DNA of 64,000 bases from Triticum aestivum (GCF_018294505.1 NC_057807.1:165581582-165645581), one strand, 5' to 3'. Positions 23,601 to 33,956 are shown, counted from the stretch's first letter. Numbers and translations: made by a program. Notes: generated by a model from the letters alone, not told the origin.

Positions 23601-24170
23601 GAAGGCAGGAAGACACAAAACAGTGCCATCATGAGCATGGATACGTATGACAAAGAGACAACTGAAATGTATGCTCACATAACAGACATTGTTCAGTTGC
23701 AGTATATCTCCAGTTTCGAGGATCATCGGTGTGTGGTTCTGTTGTGCTATGGTTGGTATAACCTATTTTCCAGGATCGCAAAACCCAGAGCTAATGATTA
23801 TTTCAAATCCATCAATGTCAAGGCGGCGTACCAGACCAACGAGCCTTTTATTTTGGCAAATCAAGCAATACAAATTTTTTTCTTGGAAGACACAATTGCA
23901 CGTAACGATGACTGGAGAGTATTGCAAAGGTTTGAGCAGAGGAATTCGTTTAATGAAGTTGCACAACAAGATGATGCTTACACTGCTCCTGATGTACAAA
24001 ATAACACAGATGTTCCTAATATCTTTGAGAACCATCACGTCAATGATGCCGGTGAAAAGATTGCATGTCATGCTATGGACATACAAGAGTTGATCAAGAA
24101 GAAGCCAACGTTCGAGGACGTTGAGGACGAAGAAGAAGATGACACAGTGGGGAATTATGATTCAGGCTGA
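20653..24170 (+). pseudogene. TNPD-like CACTA transposase, interrupted
   Basis: From ATG 20653 (MDMTWITSAQRFSAAYVEGV) an N-terminal transposase-associated domain with CQCSSCMN is followed by the TNPD core. Landmarks are LSECPICKSSRWKDG, LGLDSDGFNPFGH (the conserved Asp of the DDE site near 21636), YSMWPVLVIPYNMPP, GYNACVRCDRN, ILLKRVLPVILTGLG, and HLPHEALLRGPVQYGWMYPV with KRRLCTFKGYVRNRARPE. A C-terminal DUF4216-like part follows (FSRIAKPRANDYFKSINVK). Stops lie at 20950, 21334, 21948 and 23157; the last three occupy usual Trp positions. The frame changes between 21336 and 21537. Small introns follow near 23200-23295 and 23383-23465 (GTAAGC to AG). The protein would bind the CACTA ends and cut the element out. 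The C-terminus is acidic (EDVEDEEEDD). Confidence 0.9.
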
Positions 24171-24641
24171 TACAAATGGCGAAGATGTTGATGCTGCTGC
24201 TGCAGATGATGATTACATTGCTTTTGCCGTATTTGCCTGTTAGAAGACGTTTTTTATCTACTATGTAAAATTGTGTTTGCTATGACAACTGAAACCTGAT
24301 GAACATGTTGTTTAGTATTTTACTGTGAGAAGATCACTTGTTATGTATGCTGATTTGTGTTTCATGATTGTATGACAACTAAAACATGATGACATTGTTG
24401 TTTAGGTGTACTCATATTTGGCTGTGAAACTTGAATTTGATGAAAGTTTGCTATTGGACTGCAATTTGCTCGACGTCTTCGAATGAGAACAAAGCTGACC
24501 CGACAGGGCCTCTACTATTCATTTATTTATGAGCAAAAGGGGATACCCCCTGATTTCCATTAATAGAAATCATTAGATGTTCAGAACACTACGCCCAGCC
24601 TACTACACAGGTTTCATTCATTACTAGTTTCAGTAAATTGA
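24171..24641. other. Convergent intergenic spacer
   Basis: AT-rich sequence between the 3' ends of the TNPD-like gene (plus) and the GRF-like gene (minus). It contains short repeated phrases (AACATGATGACATTGTTGTTTAG versions near 24290 and 24385). No frame is supported. Confidence 0.5.
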
Positions 24642-25319
24642 TCATGTCATAGCCACTGAATACATCATGAGTGCTACGTACACTACCAAAGAGACAATCA
24701 TCCTACAGAGCACATCGATTTTGCCCATTATCTTCACAAGCTCTTTCATCTCCTCATTGTTGTCAAGGCCGTTCAGCAGCTGCTGCTTGGCCATGATCAG
24801 AGGAACTACATCTTTAACCTTCTGCTCTACATCTTCCTCTTCTGCCATTCCTTCAGTTACTTGTCCAACACCCCAACCTGCTGGTATTGGGATTCCTCGG
24901 CTAACCAAATAATTAGCGTAATTGCATTCCTCCACATCAGCAACTTCCCAGAAATACAAATCACACAAATCTTCCCTTTTCTGCACAAATCAAATTGGAA
25001 GATCATCAACCAAACTATTAAAAAAATCAACAACTGAAAGCAGCAGAACAACACTTAAACATATTATTACCCCATGATTCGGCCATTTGTAGAAGACTCG
25101 GCCAGGGTTGAGGATTGTGGTTGAGATGCGACGGATGACTCTGCGTGATTTGCAGCAGTGGCACCACACCAGTGACAGCGGGTTGCGATGAGCAATCGGC
25201 TGCGGTGCGCGTGTCGGCGGGGGTGTGATGAGACCCACAGGCGATGGTACGGGTGGCGACTTGGCACATATCTGGTTGTTGCCTGCTGAAGAGTAGGTGG
25301 ACGAGCAGCCAGCGGACAT
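24642..25319 (-). CDS. GRF-zinc-finger-like protein of the CACTA, two exons
   Basis: Exon 1 runs from ATG 25317-25319 (MSAGCSSTYSSAGNNQICAK) through a Pro-rich linker to WCHCCKSRRVIRRISTTILN and PGRVFYKWPNHG, with donor GGG/GTAATA at 25071. Exon 2 (24642-24980, acceptor GTGCAG) continues KREDLCDLYFWEVADVEECN, then VEQKVKDVVPLIMAKQQLLN (coiled-coil-like), and ends in a hydrophobic tail MIVSLVVYVALMMYSVAMT. The order C-x-C-C, NPGRVFY, then a Cys before FW matches the plant GRF zinc finger. The Cys expected after FYK is Trp here, so zinc binding is doubtful. An upstream in-frame ATG at 25400 adds a signal-peptide-like stretch that I consider fortuitous. The reading frame is otherwise open. Its role in CACTA elements is unknown to me. 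Confidence 0.65.
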
Positions 25320-25592
25320 GGTTGCTGCGGCCAGAGCTTCTGATGCTAGGAAGAGTAAGTAGAGAAGAGGAGAAGCGAACGTTGGATATGTCAGTTTCAT
25401 TACTTGCAGAGTAGCATAGCACCATATATAGTCATAGCCTAGGTTTGGATTCGAACCAGCTACAGGAGCATGTCTCTCTTTTTTCTAAAACTCGGCAACG
25501 TCTCTTTATTGGTACACTAGCTTATTCTGTACGCCTTCCCAAGTCTTTGATTTTCTTTCCCTTTTTTGCGAGGAAGGAAGGAGGACAAAATT

Positions 25593-25665
25593 GAGAATTC
25601 CTGGGACTCGAACCCAAGACCTCTCGGATGAAAACCAAGGGTGCTAGTCACTTATGTGGCGAACG
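25593..25665 (-). pseudogene. tRNA-Glu(TTC)-like relic
   Basis: On the minus strand an anticodon arm CTTGG-TTTTCAT-CCGAG (loop with TTC anticodon), a five-base variable loop AGGTC and a T arm TTGGG-TTCGAGT-CCCAG are intact. They match the pattern of plant tRNA-Glu. The D arm is decayed and the acceptor 5' half does not pair with GAATTCT. It is a tRNA-derived relic or part of a SINE, not a working tRNA. Confidence 0.6.
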
Positions 25666-25739
25666 TTTCCTGTGAGGAGGACGGCAGACGAATGCATTTT
25701 CCTCGCAGTTTTCTTCCTATATATAAAAAAGTATGCTAC

Positions 25740-27850
25740 TTGGTGTCCACTTAGTCAACAAATGATTGTGCCAACCTTGACTGTTGGATTGACATTCAAC
25801 GTCTATCGCGTTTCTTTAGTCTCTTCTTCCTCGAGCCGCCAAAGCCAAACCAATGCCGGCGGGACCACCTACTCCCGCCTCCCACGGCTGGCTGTGATCT
25901 TCCCCGGCTCCTGTTTGTTCCTGTCCAAGGCCTCACCATCGTCCTCCGCCTTGGTTCGCTCGCCGCGGCGCCGCCCTCCGGTGTTGTCAACATGGTCAAC
26001 AATCGAGAGGATAAGGAGATGACTGTACATGGTGAGGATGACAGTAGGGACCCAACAGCGCGCGCAGTAATTTCGTTTTTTCGGGACGGAGAAGGGTATC
26101 AACTGGGTTGTGCGGGACCCGTGGCCCGTCTAGCCCAGGCTTTTATTTCATATGTTTAGCACATGACCAGCCCAGTTTGTTTTTTTCCTTTCTGAAAAAT
26201 GGCTAGCCAGCTATTTTGTTTTTTGCAGAATAACCAACATAGGCCTACTTGCTTTTCTACGCCCTGCTGGGCCGGAAATCTTTCAAGACAAGGAGGGATG
26301 CATTTTGCCCAGAAAATGGGCTATAAGTAATAAGAAATGGGCTATAAGTAATAAGAAATGGGCTGTAAAATGAAAAAATACAGCAAATAGGCAATTAGTT
26401 CCAAAATATTGTTTTCTTTCGGATTTTGATATTTTAAATTTCATTGTTTTTGTGTGGGTAAAATTTCATTGAATTTAAATTAAGGTATATTTAGATTTAA
26501 AATTAATTTGAATCTGGCTAGAAATTTCGGGCTGTATGCTGTTTGGGACAGATTTGGAGGCTGACTTGTGGGTCTACTAGGTTGACGTGTACTTTGGCTT
26601 TGTCAACTTAGTCCACAAACGATTCTAGTAGCAGTGACCGTTGGATGTTAATCCAACGGCCGTGCTGCTTCTTCAATATCTGATCTTCTTGCTCCAGCCG
26701 CCCAAACCAACTCCGATGGGACTGCCTGCTCCCGCCTCCCATGGCCGGCTGTGCTGCCGCACAGGCCGCTCCGCCCCAGCCTACTTCATTGCTGGCCAGG
26801 CCATTCCTCTACTCACCCACACCTCCTGTTATTTTCCGGCGATGACAGTCGGACCAGTAAACCCTTGTACTCCCCACCGCGTGGGCAACCATTGCCGAGT
26901 CTTCCCCGGCTCCATGTCGTTCCCTTCCTAGGCCTCGCTGTCGTCCACCGCCATGGTGCTCTCGGCGCGGCCTGGTAAACGTGGTCAACGAACGACATCC
27001 ATCGGCCGTGGACTGTATGTGGAGAGGCTGACAGCTGGGTCCACGACCGCACACAAGGAAATGCATCCTTATTACGCGCAAAATAATGATTCCTCCACCT
27101 GACAGTTGGGACCCACCAGAAGGGCCTCTGTATTTCGCGAAAAAAAGTTCCCCCTGCTGACATGTCGGCCCCACCAGCTATATCTTCGCATGCAAGGAAG
27201 TGCCTCCTTATTACGCACAAAAAAATGAATACCCCCTGCTAGCTGGGACCCACCATAGTGGGAGGATGACTTGTGGGCCAACTAAGTTGACGGGGACGGA
27301 GGGCTTTGTCAACTTAGTCAATATGAACGATTCTAGCTCCAGTGACCATATGATGTCCATCCAACGGTCGTAGAGCTCCTTCAAACTCTGGTCTTATTGC
27401 TCCAGCCGCCCAAAGTAGCGCTGATCGTGCCGCATACTCCTTCCTCCCGTGGTTGGTTGTGCTGCCGCGGAGGCCTCACCTCCCCTACTATTCTCACTGC
27501 TGGCCAGGCCCTGCGGCGACGGCAGCCTCACACCGCAGCCGAACCAGTGAACCCTCGTACTCCTCTCCGTGCGGGCTTCCACTACCGCGTCATCCCCGGC
27601 TCCATGTCGTCCCCTTCCTAGGCTCGCCGTCGTCCACCGCCGTGGTGCTCTCGGCGCGGCGTGGTCAACATGGTCAAGAAACGACTTCCATCGGACGTGG
27701 ACTGTACGTGGAGAGGCTGACAGCTGGGTCCACGGCCGCAGCAAGGAAGTGCCTCCTTATTACGAGGAAAATAATGATTCCTCCACCTAAGAGCTGGGAC
27801 CCAAGGGACGGGACACTGTATTTCATGAAAAAAACATTTCCCCCTGACTG
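25740..27850 (+). repeat. Large tandem units (about 690 bp) in CACTA right subterminal zone
   Basis: Two adjacent units, about 26560-27250 and about 27260-27850, share GACTTGTGGG, TTGTCAACTTAGTC, TTGCTCCAGCCGCCCAAA, CCCCGGCTCCATGTCGT, GTGGAGAGGCTGACAGCTGG and ATAATGATTCCTCCACCT in the same order. The offset is about 690 bp (27030 to 27719). A shorter and more diverged third unit lies at about 25740-26090. A 21-bp unit ATGGGCTATAAGTAATAAGAA is repeated twice, followed by a partial copy, near 26318-26365. The AT-rich stretch 26370-26560 separates units one and two. Open frames on both strands follow the repeat and are not genes. Confidence 0.8.
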
Positions 27851-28270
27851 CTGGGACCCACCAGCTACATCTTCGCACGCAAGGAAGTGCGTCCGGGCAA
27901 AAAATCGATTCGCCCCCTGACTGCTGGGACCCACCAGTTAAATCTTCGCACGCAAGGAAGTGCATCTGGGCAAACAAATGATTCGCCCTTGACTGCTGGA
28001 ACCCACCAGCTACATCTTCGCACACAAGGAAGTGCGCCCGGGCAAAAAAAATGATTCGCCCCCCTGAGTGCTGGGACCCACCAGCTACATCTTCGCATGC
28101 AAGGAAGTGCATCCGGGCAAAAAAAAACGATTCGCCCCCCTGACTGTTGGGACCCACCAGCTACATCTTCGCACGCAAGGAAGTTCGTCCGGGCAAAAAA
28201 AATGATTCGCCCCCCTGACTGCTGGGACCCACCAGCTACATTTTCGCACGTAAGGAAGTGCCTGACAGTC
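27851..28270 (+). repeat. 71-76 bp tandem array
   Basis: Five full copies and a partial sixth of a unit that reads GCTGGGACCCACCAGCTACA, TCTTCGCACGCAAGGAAGTG, CGTCCGGGCAAAAAAAATGA, TTCGCCCCCCTGACT. Length varies because the A run and C run differ between copies. The unit itself derives from the end of the 690-bp unit to its left, which carries the same TGGGACCCACC and GCAAGGAAGTGC words. Confidence 0.92.
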
Positions 28271-28596
28271 GGGACCCACCTGGTCGAAGCATACGTAGCG
28301 TTGTCATTATGGTCGTGAACGTGTACGTACATATATATTGGTCAATGTAGAGGCGCGCACGTGTCATAGTAGAGGCGCGCACGTAGCATGTACACGTAGG
28401 TATAGCGGCCAGTGTGCAAGAAAGAAAATACGGCCACGTATGTGTACATACGGGCGGGGTCTCGAACGCCTGCTCGCGCATACGTACGGCCAGGGCTCGT
28501 GTACATGGCTGGGTCGGAACGGAGAAACAACGTCATCGTCGTGTCCATGGGGAGCCAACCGGCTGGGTCGGAATGGAATGCGTCGTCATGTTCATC
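28271..28596. other. Spacer between arrays
   Basis: GC-rich sequence with a 22-bp direct repeat (GTAGAGGCGCGCACGT at 28347 and 28369). No gene is seen; open frames are unsupported. Confidence 0.5.
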
Positions 28597-28969
28597 GGGA
28601 GGGCTTGGACAGAACATGCGATGGAAACGAGGCCTGGCGTACCGCAGAACGGAGGAAACGGCCTTGTGTTTGACCGACCACGTTCGAAACGGGATCCTGT
28701 TTATCGGGAGGGGTCTGGCGTACCGCAAAACGGAGGAAACGGACCTCATACAGTTGAAACAGGGGTCCTGTTGATCAGGAGGGGCGTGGCGTACCGCAAA
28801 ACAGACGAAACAGACTTTTGTTGGAGTGCTACGATCGAAACGTGGTTCTTGTTCATCGGGAGGGGTGTGGCGTACCGCAAAATGGACGAAGCGGACTTGT
28901 GTTGGAGCGCTACGGTCGAAATGGGGGTCCTGTTCATCAGGAGGGGTGTGGCTTACCGCAAAACGGGTC
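28597..28969 (+). repeat. 71-81 bp tandem array, cut by the Cassandra insertion
   Basis: GGCGTACCGCAAAAC recurs at about 28636, 28717, 28788, 28869 and 28949 (spacing 81, 71, 81 and about 80). Each copy is followed by GGA-GAAACGGAC and a variant of CCTGTTCATCGGGAGGGG. The last copy is interrupted after AAACGGGTC, and CACTA sequence resumes at 53224. Confidence 0.9.
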
Positions 28970-29233
28970 TGTGATAGCCTGGCTTATTAGGGATGATAGA
29001 CTACTCATATCAATAAGGAATTCCTTCTTTTCCGGAAGCCCATTCGGACAGAACTCCAAAGTTAAGCGTGCTCAGCTTGGAGTAGTTTCAGGATGGGTGA
29101 CCGACCGGGAAGTTGCTCCCGGGTGCGCACGAGTGAGGACAAAGGGCGCAGAAAAGACTAGTATTGATCTGTGGGGCCAGTCTAGATCCCGCCAGGAGTA
29201 ATGACCACCGGCGGGTGTGTCCGGAGCGTTACA
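28970..29233 (+). repeat. Cassandra LTR 1
   Basis: 264 bp, TGTGATAGCCTGG to GGAGCGTTACA. The 5S-like core is at about 29049-29112. Confidence 0.92.
29049..29112 (+). promoter_or_regulatory. 5S-rRNA-like Pol III promoter in Cassandra LTR
   Basis: CAGAACTCCAAAGTTAAGCG, TGCTCAGCTTGGAGTAGTTT and CAGGATGGGTGACCGACCGG line up with the 3' two-thirds of plant 5S rRNA, including the box A region (AAGTTAAGCGTGCT) and box C region (GGATGGGTGACC). Equivalent segments lie 460, 23,530 and 23,990 bp further right in the other three LTRs. In Cassandra elements this region is known to recruit Pol III factors; activity here is not shown. Confidence 0.82.
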
Positions 29234-29429
29234 AGTTGGTATCAGAGCTGACCCTCGCGGTTACACGGATGTTTGCGGACAGGTGCGCGGTCATGTTGTT
29301 CATAACGTTTGTGACCCGTCGTGGCACACGACATGACACATGTACTGGACTGGATGCACAGACGTATGTACCAAGAGGGAACATTCCTGTGGCCCGACGA
29401 GGACGTCGGTTCCTCTGAGTGGGGGTGTA
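29234..29429 (+). repeat. Cassandra internal domain 1 (PBS and PPT)
   Basis: 196 bp with no open frame of note. The primer site TGGTATCAGAGC (29237-29248) is complementary to the 3' end of initiator tRNA-Met. The purine-rich GAGTGGGGGTGTA precedes the next LTR. It differs from the internal domain at 52764 at about three positions. Confidence 0.88.
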
Positions 29430-29693
29430 TGTGATAGCCTGGCTTATTAGGGATGATAGACTACTCATATCAATAAGGAATTCCTTCTTTTCCGAAAGCC
29501 CATTCGGACAGAACTCCAAAGTTAAGCGTGCCCAGCTTGGAGTAATTTCAGGATGGGTGACTGACCGGGAAGTTGCTCCCAGGTGCGCACGACTGAGGAC
29601 AAAGGGCGTAGAAAAGACTAGTATTGATCTGTGGGGCCAGTCTAGATCCCGCCAGGAGTAACGACCACATGCGGGTGTGTCCGGGGCGTTACA
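29430..29693 (+). repeat. Cassandra LTR 2
   Basis: 264 bp, same ends as LTR 1, with GCGTGCCCAGC and TGACTGACC variants inside the 5S-like part. Confidence 0.92.
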
Positions 29694-29724
29694 AGTTGGT
29701 ATCAGAGCTGACCCTTGCGGTTAC
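29694..29724 (+). repeat. Cassandra internal domain 2, truncated
   Basis: Only the first 31 bases survive (AGTTGGTATCAGAGCTG to CGGTTAC). The sequence then changes to gypsy G1. TTAC is shared by both partners at the junction, so the exact breakpoint is uncertain by up to four bases. Confidence 0.85.
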
Positions 29725-29729
29725 CAACT

Positions 29730-30471
29730 TGTAACGCCCAGGATGCGGCTATATCTCCCACGTGTCGATGCACGACTTAGAGGCATAACCGCATGGTGGT
29801 TTTGTCGCAAGAAGGGTCATCTTCACACACTCCCATGTAATGAACAAGAATGGGATAAAGAGAGTTGGCTTACAATCGCCACTTCAGACAATACATAAAT
29901 AAGTCATACATCATTCAAAATACACTCATAGACCGACTACGGTCAAATCCAAATGAAAAGAAGACAACCCCAAATGCTAGATCCCCGATCGTCCCGACTG
30001 GGCTCCGCTACTGATCATCTGGAAACGAAACGTAGTAACGACCAAGGTCCTCATCAAACTCCCACTTGATCTCGGTTGCGCCACTTGCGCTGGTATCCTC
30101 GGCACCTGCATCTGTTTTGGTAGAATCTGTGAGCCACGGGGAATCAGCAATCTCACACCCGCGAGATCAAGACTATTTAAGCTGGTAGGTAGGAAAGGGG
30201 TAATATGGTGGAGCTGCAGCAACCACTAAGCATATATGGAGTCTAACATACGCAAGTGAGAGGGAGAAGAGAAGCAACGCAACGGTCGAGAAGCTAGAAG
30301 TGATCAAGAAGTGACCCTGAAACTACTTACGCTCATACATAACCCAAGCCGTGTTCACTTCTCGGACTCCGCCGAAAAGAGACCATCACGGCTACACACA
30401 CGGTTGATGCATTTTAATGAAGTCAAGTGTCAAGTTCTCTACAACCGGACATTAACAGATTCCCATCTGCC
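29730..30471 (-). repeat. G1 LTR, distal part (LTR 3' end)
   Basis: Begins TGTAACGCCCAGGATGCGGC on the plus strand, the reverse complement of the LTR end, and matches the inverse of 58820-59569 in G2. It is cut at 30471 by E3 insertion, with CTGCC duplicated. Confidence 0.88.
30467..30471. repeat. E3 target-site duplication, left (CTGCC)
   Basis: CTGCC stands directly before the E3 LTR and is repeated directly after its 3' LTR at 43659-43663. The match is perfect. Confidence 0.95.
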
Positions 30472-31418
30472 TGTCGGTGTACTAGAGTAGGGGTACCCTA
30501 GTATCCCGAACTTGTGCACGGGCAGTTGCAGCACCCCGCGGCAAGGCTCGCCGGGTCACCGCCAAGATCCTCCGTGACTCATTAAGAGACAAGACCCCGG
30601 CAAGAGGAGCTTACCGGAAAGCCATTCAAGAACAAAGTATTCAAGCCGAGAAGACAAGGCCCCGGCAAGAGGAGCTTGCCGGGAAGGCCAGTCGAGGCTT
30701 TTCAAGAAAGCTTGCCGCGACGCGCCATGCGTCCCGGCAAGGCTCGGTGAACGACAAGCTCCCAAGCCCGGCAAGACAACGCCCGCGGCAAGACACTTGC
30801 CGCGGCAAGCGGCCACACCGCACCCGCGCTCCAGCACATCCACCCACGTGTCACTCAGGGGCCCTCCTAGGCATGCGTGGCGGGAGGCCGTGCAGCCAGG
30901 GGTGCACGGTGGCAAGCGGCGCTGACGAGAAGGCCATCGTGGCGATCGCTGGTGCCCCTGACGGTCTCTGTTTGCACTGTTTGGGCGACACAGACGGGCA
31001 TTTAATGCCCTTGTCCCCTGCCGTCAGAGTTAGGTGTCATACACTATGTCTACAGTATAGGTAGTTGTACCTACCACATTCTTTTTCCATTTTTACCCTT
31101 CATCTATGTTGCCACCTGTCGGTAACCCCTTGAGCATATAAAAGGAGGCCCATGCGCAACGTAGAAGGGGTTCGACTCATTCGAAGCTAGGAACGCTCCC
31201 ACGCTCAGCCTGGTAGCTCAAATGGCTCCCGAGCAAGAACACTGAATACACAAACAAGCAGCAGTAGGGGTGTTATCTCTCCGGAGAGCTCCGAAGCTGG
31301 GTAAACTGCTCGTGTGCACTGCCTCGATCCGCTCTTCGTGCGACCTCCGCCGTCTACCGAACCGAAAGGGGCTCGGTCCGCCGGTCCCATAGGTGTCCGT
31401 GGATCAGTTTCCCCAACA
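30472..31418 (+). repeat. E3 5' LTR
   Basis: 947 bp, TGTCGGTGTACTAGAG to CCCCAACA. It differs from the 3' LTR at 28 positions by my own count, with no gaps. It contains a 65-bp direct repeat (from 30588 and 30653) whose units each hold CCCCGGCAAG-AGGAG-CTTRCCGG, a short inverted repeat. Confidence 0.95.
31137..31145 (+). promoter_or_regulatory. TATA box in E3 LTR
   Basis: TATAAAAGG (preceded by GAGCA) stands 282 bases before the LTR end in a GC-balanced context and is conserved in the 3' LTR at 43377-43385. It is the likely Pol II start region for the element's RNA. Confidence 0.65.
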
Positions 31419-31440
31419 TCTTTGGCGCGCCAGGTAGGTG
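31419..31440 (+). promoter_or_regulatory. E3 primer-binding-site region
   Basis: Directly after the LTR stands TCTTTGGCGCGCCAGGTAGG. TTGGCGCGCCAGGTAGG-type sites follow LTRs of many grass gypsy elements. The matching tRNA was not determined. Confidence 0.6.
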
Positions 31441-31505
31441 GCGTCGAGATCGTGTGAACCCGATCCGGCGTGCACACGAGCTAAATCTTCATCATCTTCA
31501 TCGAT

Positions 31506-33956
31506 ATGCCACCGAAGAAGAAGGCTTCGGAGGCAGCTGTTCCGTCCGCGTCGTTTCCACCGCCACCGGAGCAAATGGGTGGTGGAGTAGACGCCAGCGG
31601 AAGAACGGGCGTCAACGAGGGTGCTCATAGTGCTGCCAAGTCCAAGGACAAGGAGGCACAGACCTCGGCGTCCGTACGCGCACCGCGCCCGTCTCAGGAG
31701 GCGCGGGACCAGCAGCGTCATGGCGTTCGCAGCGCCATACACCCGTTGGGCCAAGATCAAGCTGGTGGATCCCGCGGAGTTGACCAGCATGCACGCCAGC
31801 ATGCTGGCCCCAGCGAAGTGCGGTCGCCCGGACGGGATACTGCTCCTTCTAACATAGTTAGAAGTCCGAGCATATCCCGCTCCTCGCACCGCTCGCCGCT
31901 GCCGCCTACCACTCCAGCAGAAGGCTTGGCGCGAGCTCAACTGCTTCTAGATTACCCTCCGACGATGGACAAGACCGACGAGTGGAGGGCCACCATTCAG
32001 AGTCTCATCGGCTTCGCCAACGGCGACACTGCGCGGCAACCAAGCACCTCGCTGCCGCGGCAAGACTGCCGGACGCGAGCCGATGGCGACAAGACCGATG
32101 GGGGTGCGACTTCCATGCACTCTCCACCACGAAGGCCAAGATCGCCGACTCGCCGAGTTCACCTCGATAGCGACTCCACCGCGTCATCAGATCCGCGAGC
32201 TCGTCGCGATCAGCGTCAAATTTTGCACGAACAACAGCAAGAGGACGCTCGTACCCGCATCGAGCGCTGAAGAGAAGCAGGGCGTCAATCTGACCAGCGC
32301 GCTGGGCCCTCTGTCGACATGCATGCGCCAGGGGAACCAGGCGACTTGCCGTACGCGGTAGGTTGCCCGGCATTCACTCGTGAGCTGCGGCAAGTCCAGT
32401 GGCCTAGCAAGAAAAATTTCAAGCCAGATGTACTGGAGAAGTACGACGGCAAGTCGCATCCGTCGGAGTTCCTCAGCATATACACCATCGCGGTGTAGGC
32501 TGCCGGGGGACGAGACGACAAGATCCTTGCCAACTACTTCCCGCTGGTGCTCAAGCCTAACGTCAGATCCTGGCTCATGCACTTGCCGGACAACTCCATT
32601 TCCTCTTGGGCAGATCTATGCCATCAGTTTGTCGGCGCCTTTATAGGCGGCCACAAGCCTCATGGCCAAGAAAGCGATCTTCATCTGCTTGCCCAGAAGG
32701 AAGGAGAGCCCCTGCGCAAGTACATTCAGAGATTCAGCCGTGTATAGCACAACATCCCAGACGTCCACCCTGTCGTGGTCATCAGCGCGATTCATCAGAA
32801 TGTGCGGAGCCGCAGGATGAGGGAGGAGATGGCGATGTGCAAGATCAGAGACGTCAGCGAGCTTTATGCCCTGGCCGACAAGTGTGCACGTGCTAAAGAG
32901 GGGAGGAGACTCCCCGGAGAGAATACAGGAGCAGGAGGATCCGACAATGAGGATGCTGCCCCGACAAGGAAAGGCCGGCGGCGGAACAACAGAAAGAAGA
33001 AGGGCAAGGAAGTGCTAGTTGTCGAGCAGTCCGGCGACGGAGGTGGCGCCAAGAAAACCAAAGTTCGAAGCTCCGGCAAGGAGAGCCAGGCTGTGGCGGC
33101 TGCCGACAAGCAGGACAGCTCCGGCAAGTAGTACTGCAAAATCCACCGCACCAAGGGCCATGATCTCCATAACTGCAAGAAGGTTGAGCAGCTTGTCGAG
33201 CAATACAAAGCTGAGTACGAGCGACGCGACAAGGAGAAGGCCCAGGAGGGTGCTGGAGGAGCTAGCAAGAAACGCCCCGGCCGGGGAGGACGCCGCGGCA
33301 AGGCCAAGCAGCGGCAAGGAGATAGGCCTCTCCGCGGCCGCGACAAGGATGAAGACGACGACGACGATGAAGATTTGGAAGATGACGAGGCCGATGAGCA
33401 GGAGTTCCAGAAAGCCACAGAGGTCCTATGCGTTGACGGTGGTGCTTCTCTGCATAATTCACACCGCCAGCTCAAGCAGTGGATGCGGGAAGTTAATGTA
33501 GCAGGACCATCCGTAGAGTCATGCAAGCCTCTGAAGTGGTCCAGCACGCCTATCATCTTCGATATTGAAGACCACCCTGATCGCATAACTGCGGTCGGGT
33601 GCTTGCCGATGTTGGTTTCACCAACTATCCGCAACCTCAAAGTCACAAAGATGCTAGTTGACGGCGGGGCCGGCTTGAACCTGATCTCCTCCGCAGTCCT
33701 CCAGAAACTCCAGATCCCTGACAGCGAGCTCGAGGAGACCGGCACATTCCAAGGAATCAACCCGGGAAGGAGCAAGCCGAAGGGAAAGATCACACTGCCG
33801 GTGACATTTGGCAGCGAGCTGAACTTCAGAACTGAGAGGGTCACTTTTGACGTTGCTGACTTTCCATTGCCCTACAATGGGATCCTCGGCCGTCCGGCAC
33901 TCGCCAAGTTCATGACAGCCTCTCACTATGCATACAACATGCTCAAGATGCCATGA
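31506..33956 (+). pseudogene. gag: E3 gag and protease
   Basis: From ATG 31506 (MPPKKKASEAAVPSASFPPP) a disordered basic/Pro-rich N-terminus is followed by the retrotransposon gag domain (LEKYDGKSHPSEFLSIYTIA, WADLCHQFVGAF, LRKYIQRFSRV). Then comes a Cys/His motif YCKIHRTKGHDLHNCKK, an acidic stretch, and the aspartic protease with MLVDGGAGLNLIS and YNGILGRPALAKF. Five stops fall in the same frame: TGA 32268, TAG 32496, TAG 32745, TAG 33129 and TGA 33954. Gag would form the particle, and protease would process the polyprotein. A 326-codon frame on the opposite strand at 32864-33844 is a shadow. Confidence 0.92.

Noticed and set aside
25067..25425. Alternative frames over GRF exon 1 and a signal-peptide-like start at 25400
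   Set aside because: Only the frame with CHCC...NPGRVFYKW joins the second exon through good splice sites; the hydrophobic stretch upstream of MSAGCSS looks accidental.
27851..28270. CRISPR-like array
   Set aside because: The whole unit is repeated with no unique spacers, in a plant transposon context; it is an ordinary tandem repeat.
28338..29201. Plus-strand frames running from the CACTA array into Cassandra LTR 1
   Set aside because: They cross a transposon boundary and follow the tandem repeat.
32864..33844. 326-codon minus-strand open frame, Ser-rich
   Set aside because: Shadow of E3 gag and protease on the other strand; the sense frame has clear gag and protease motifs.
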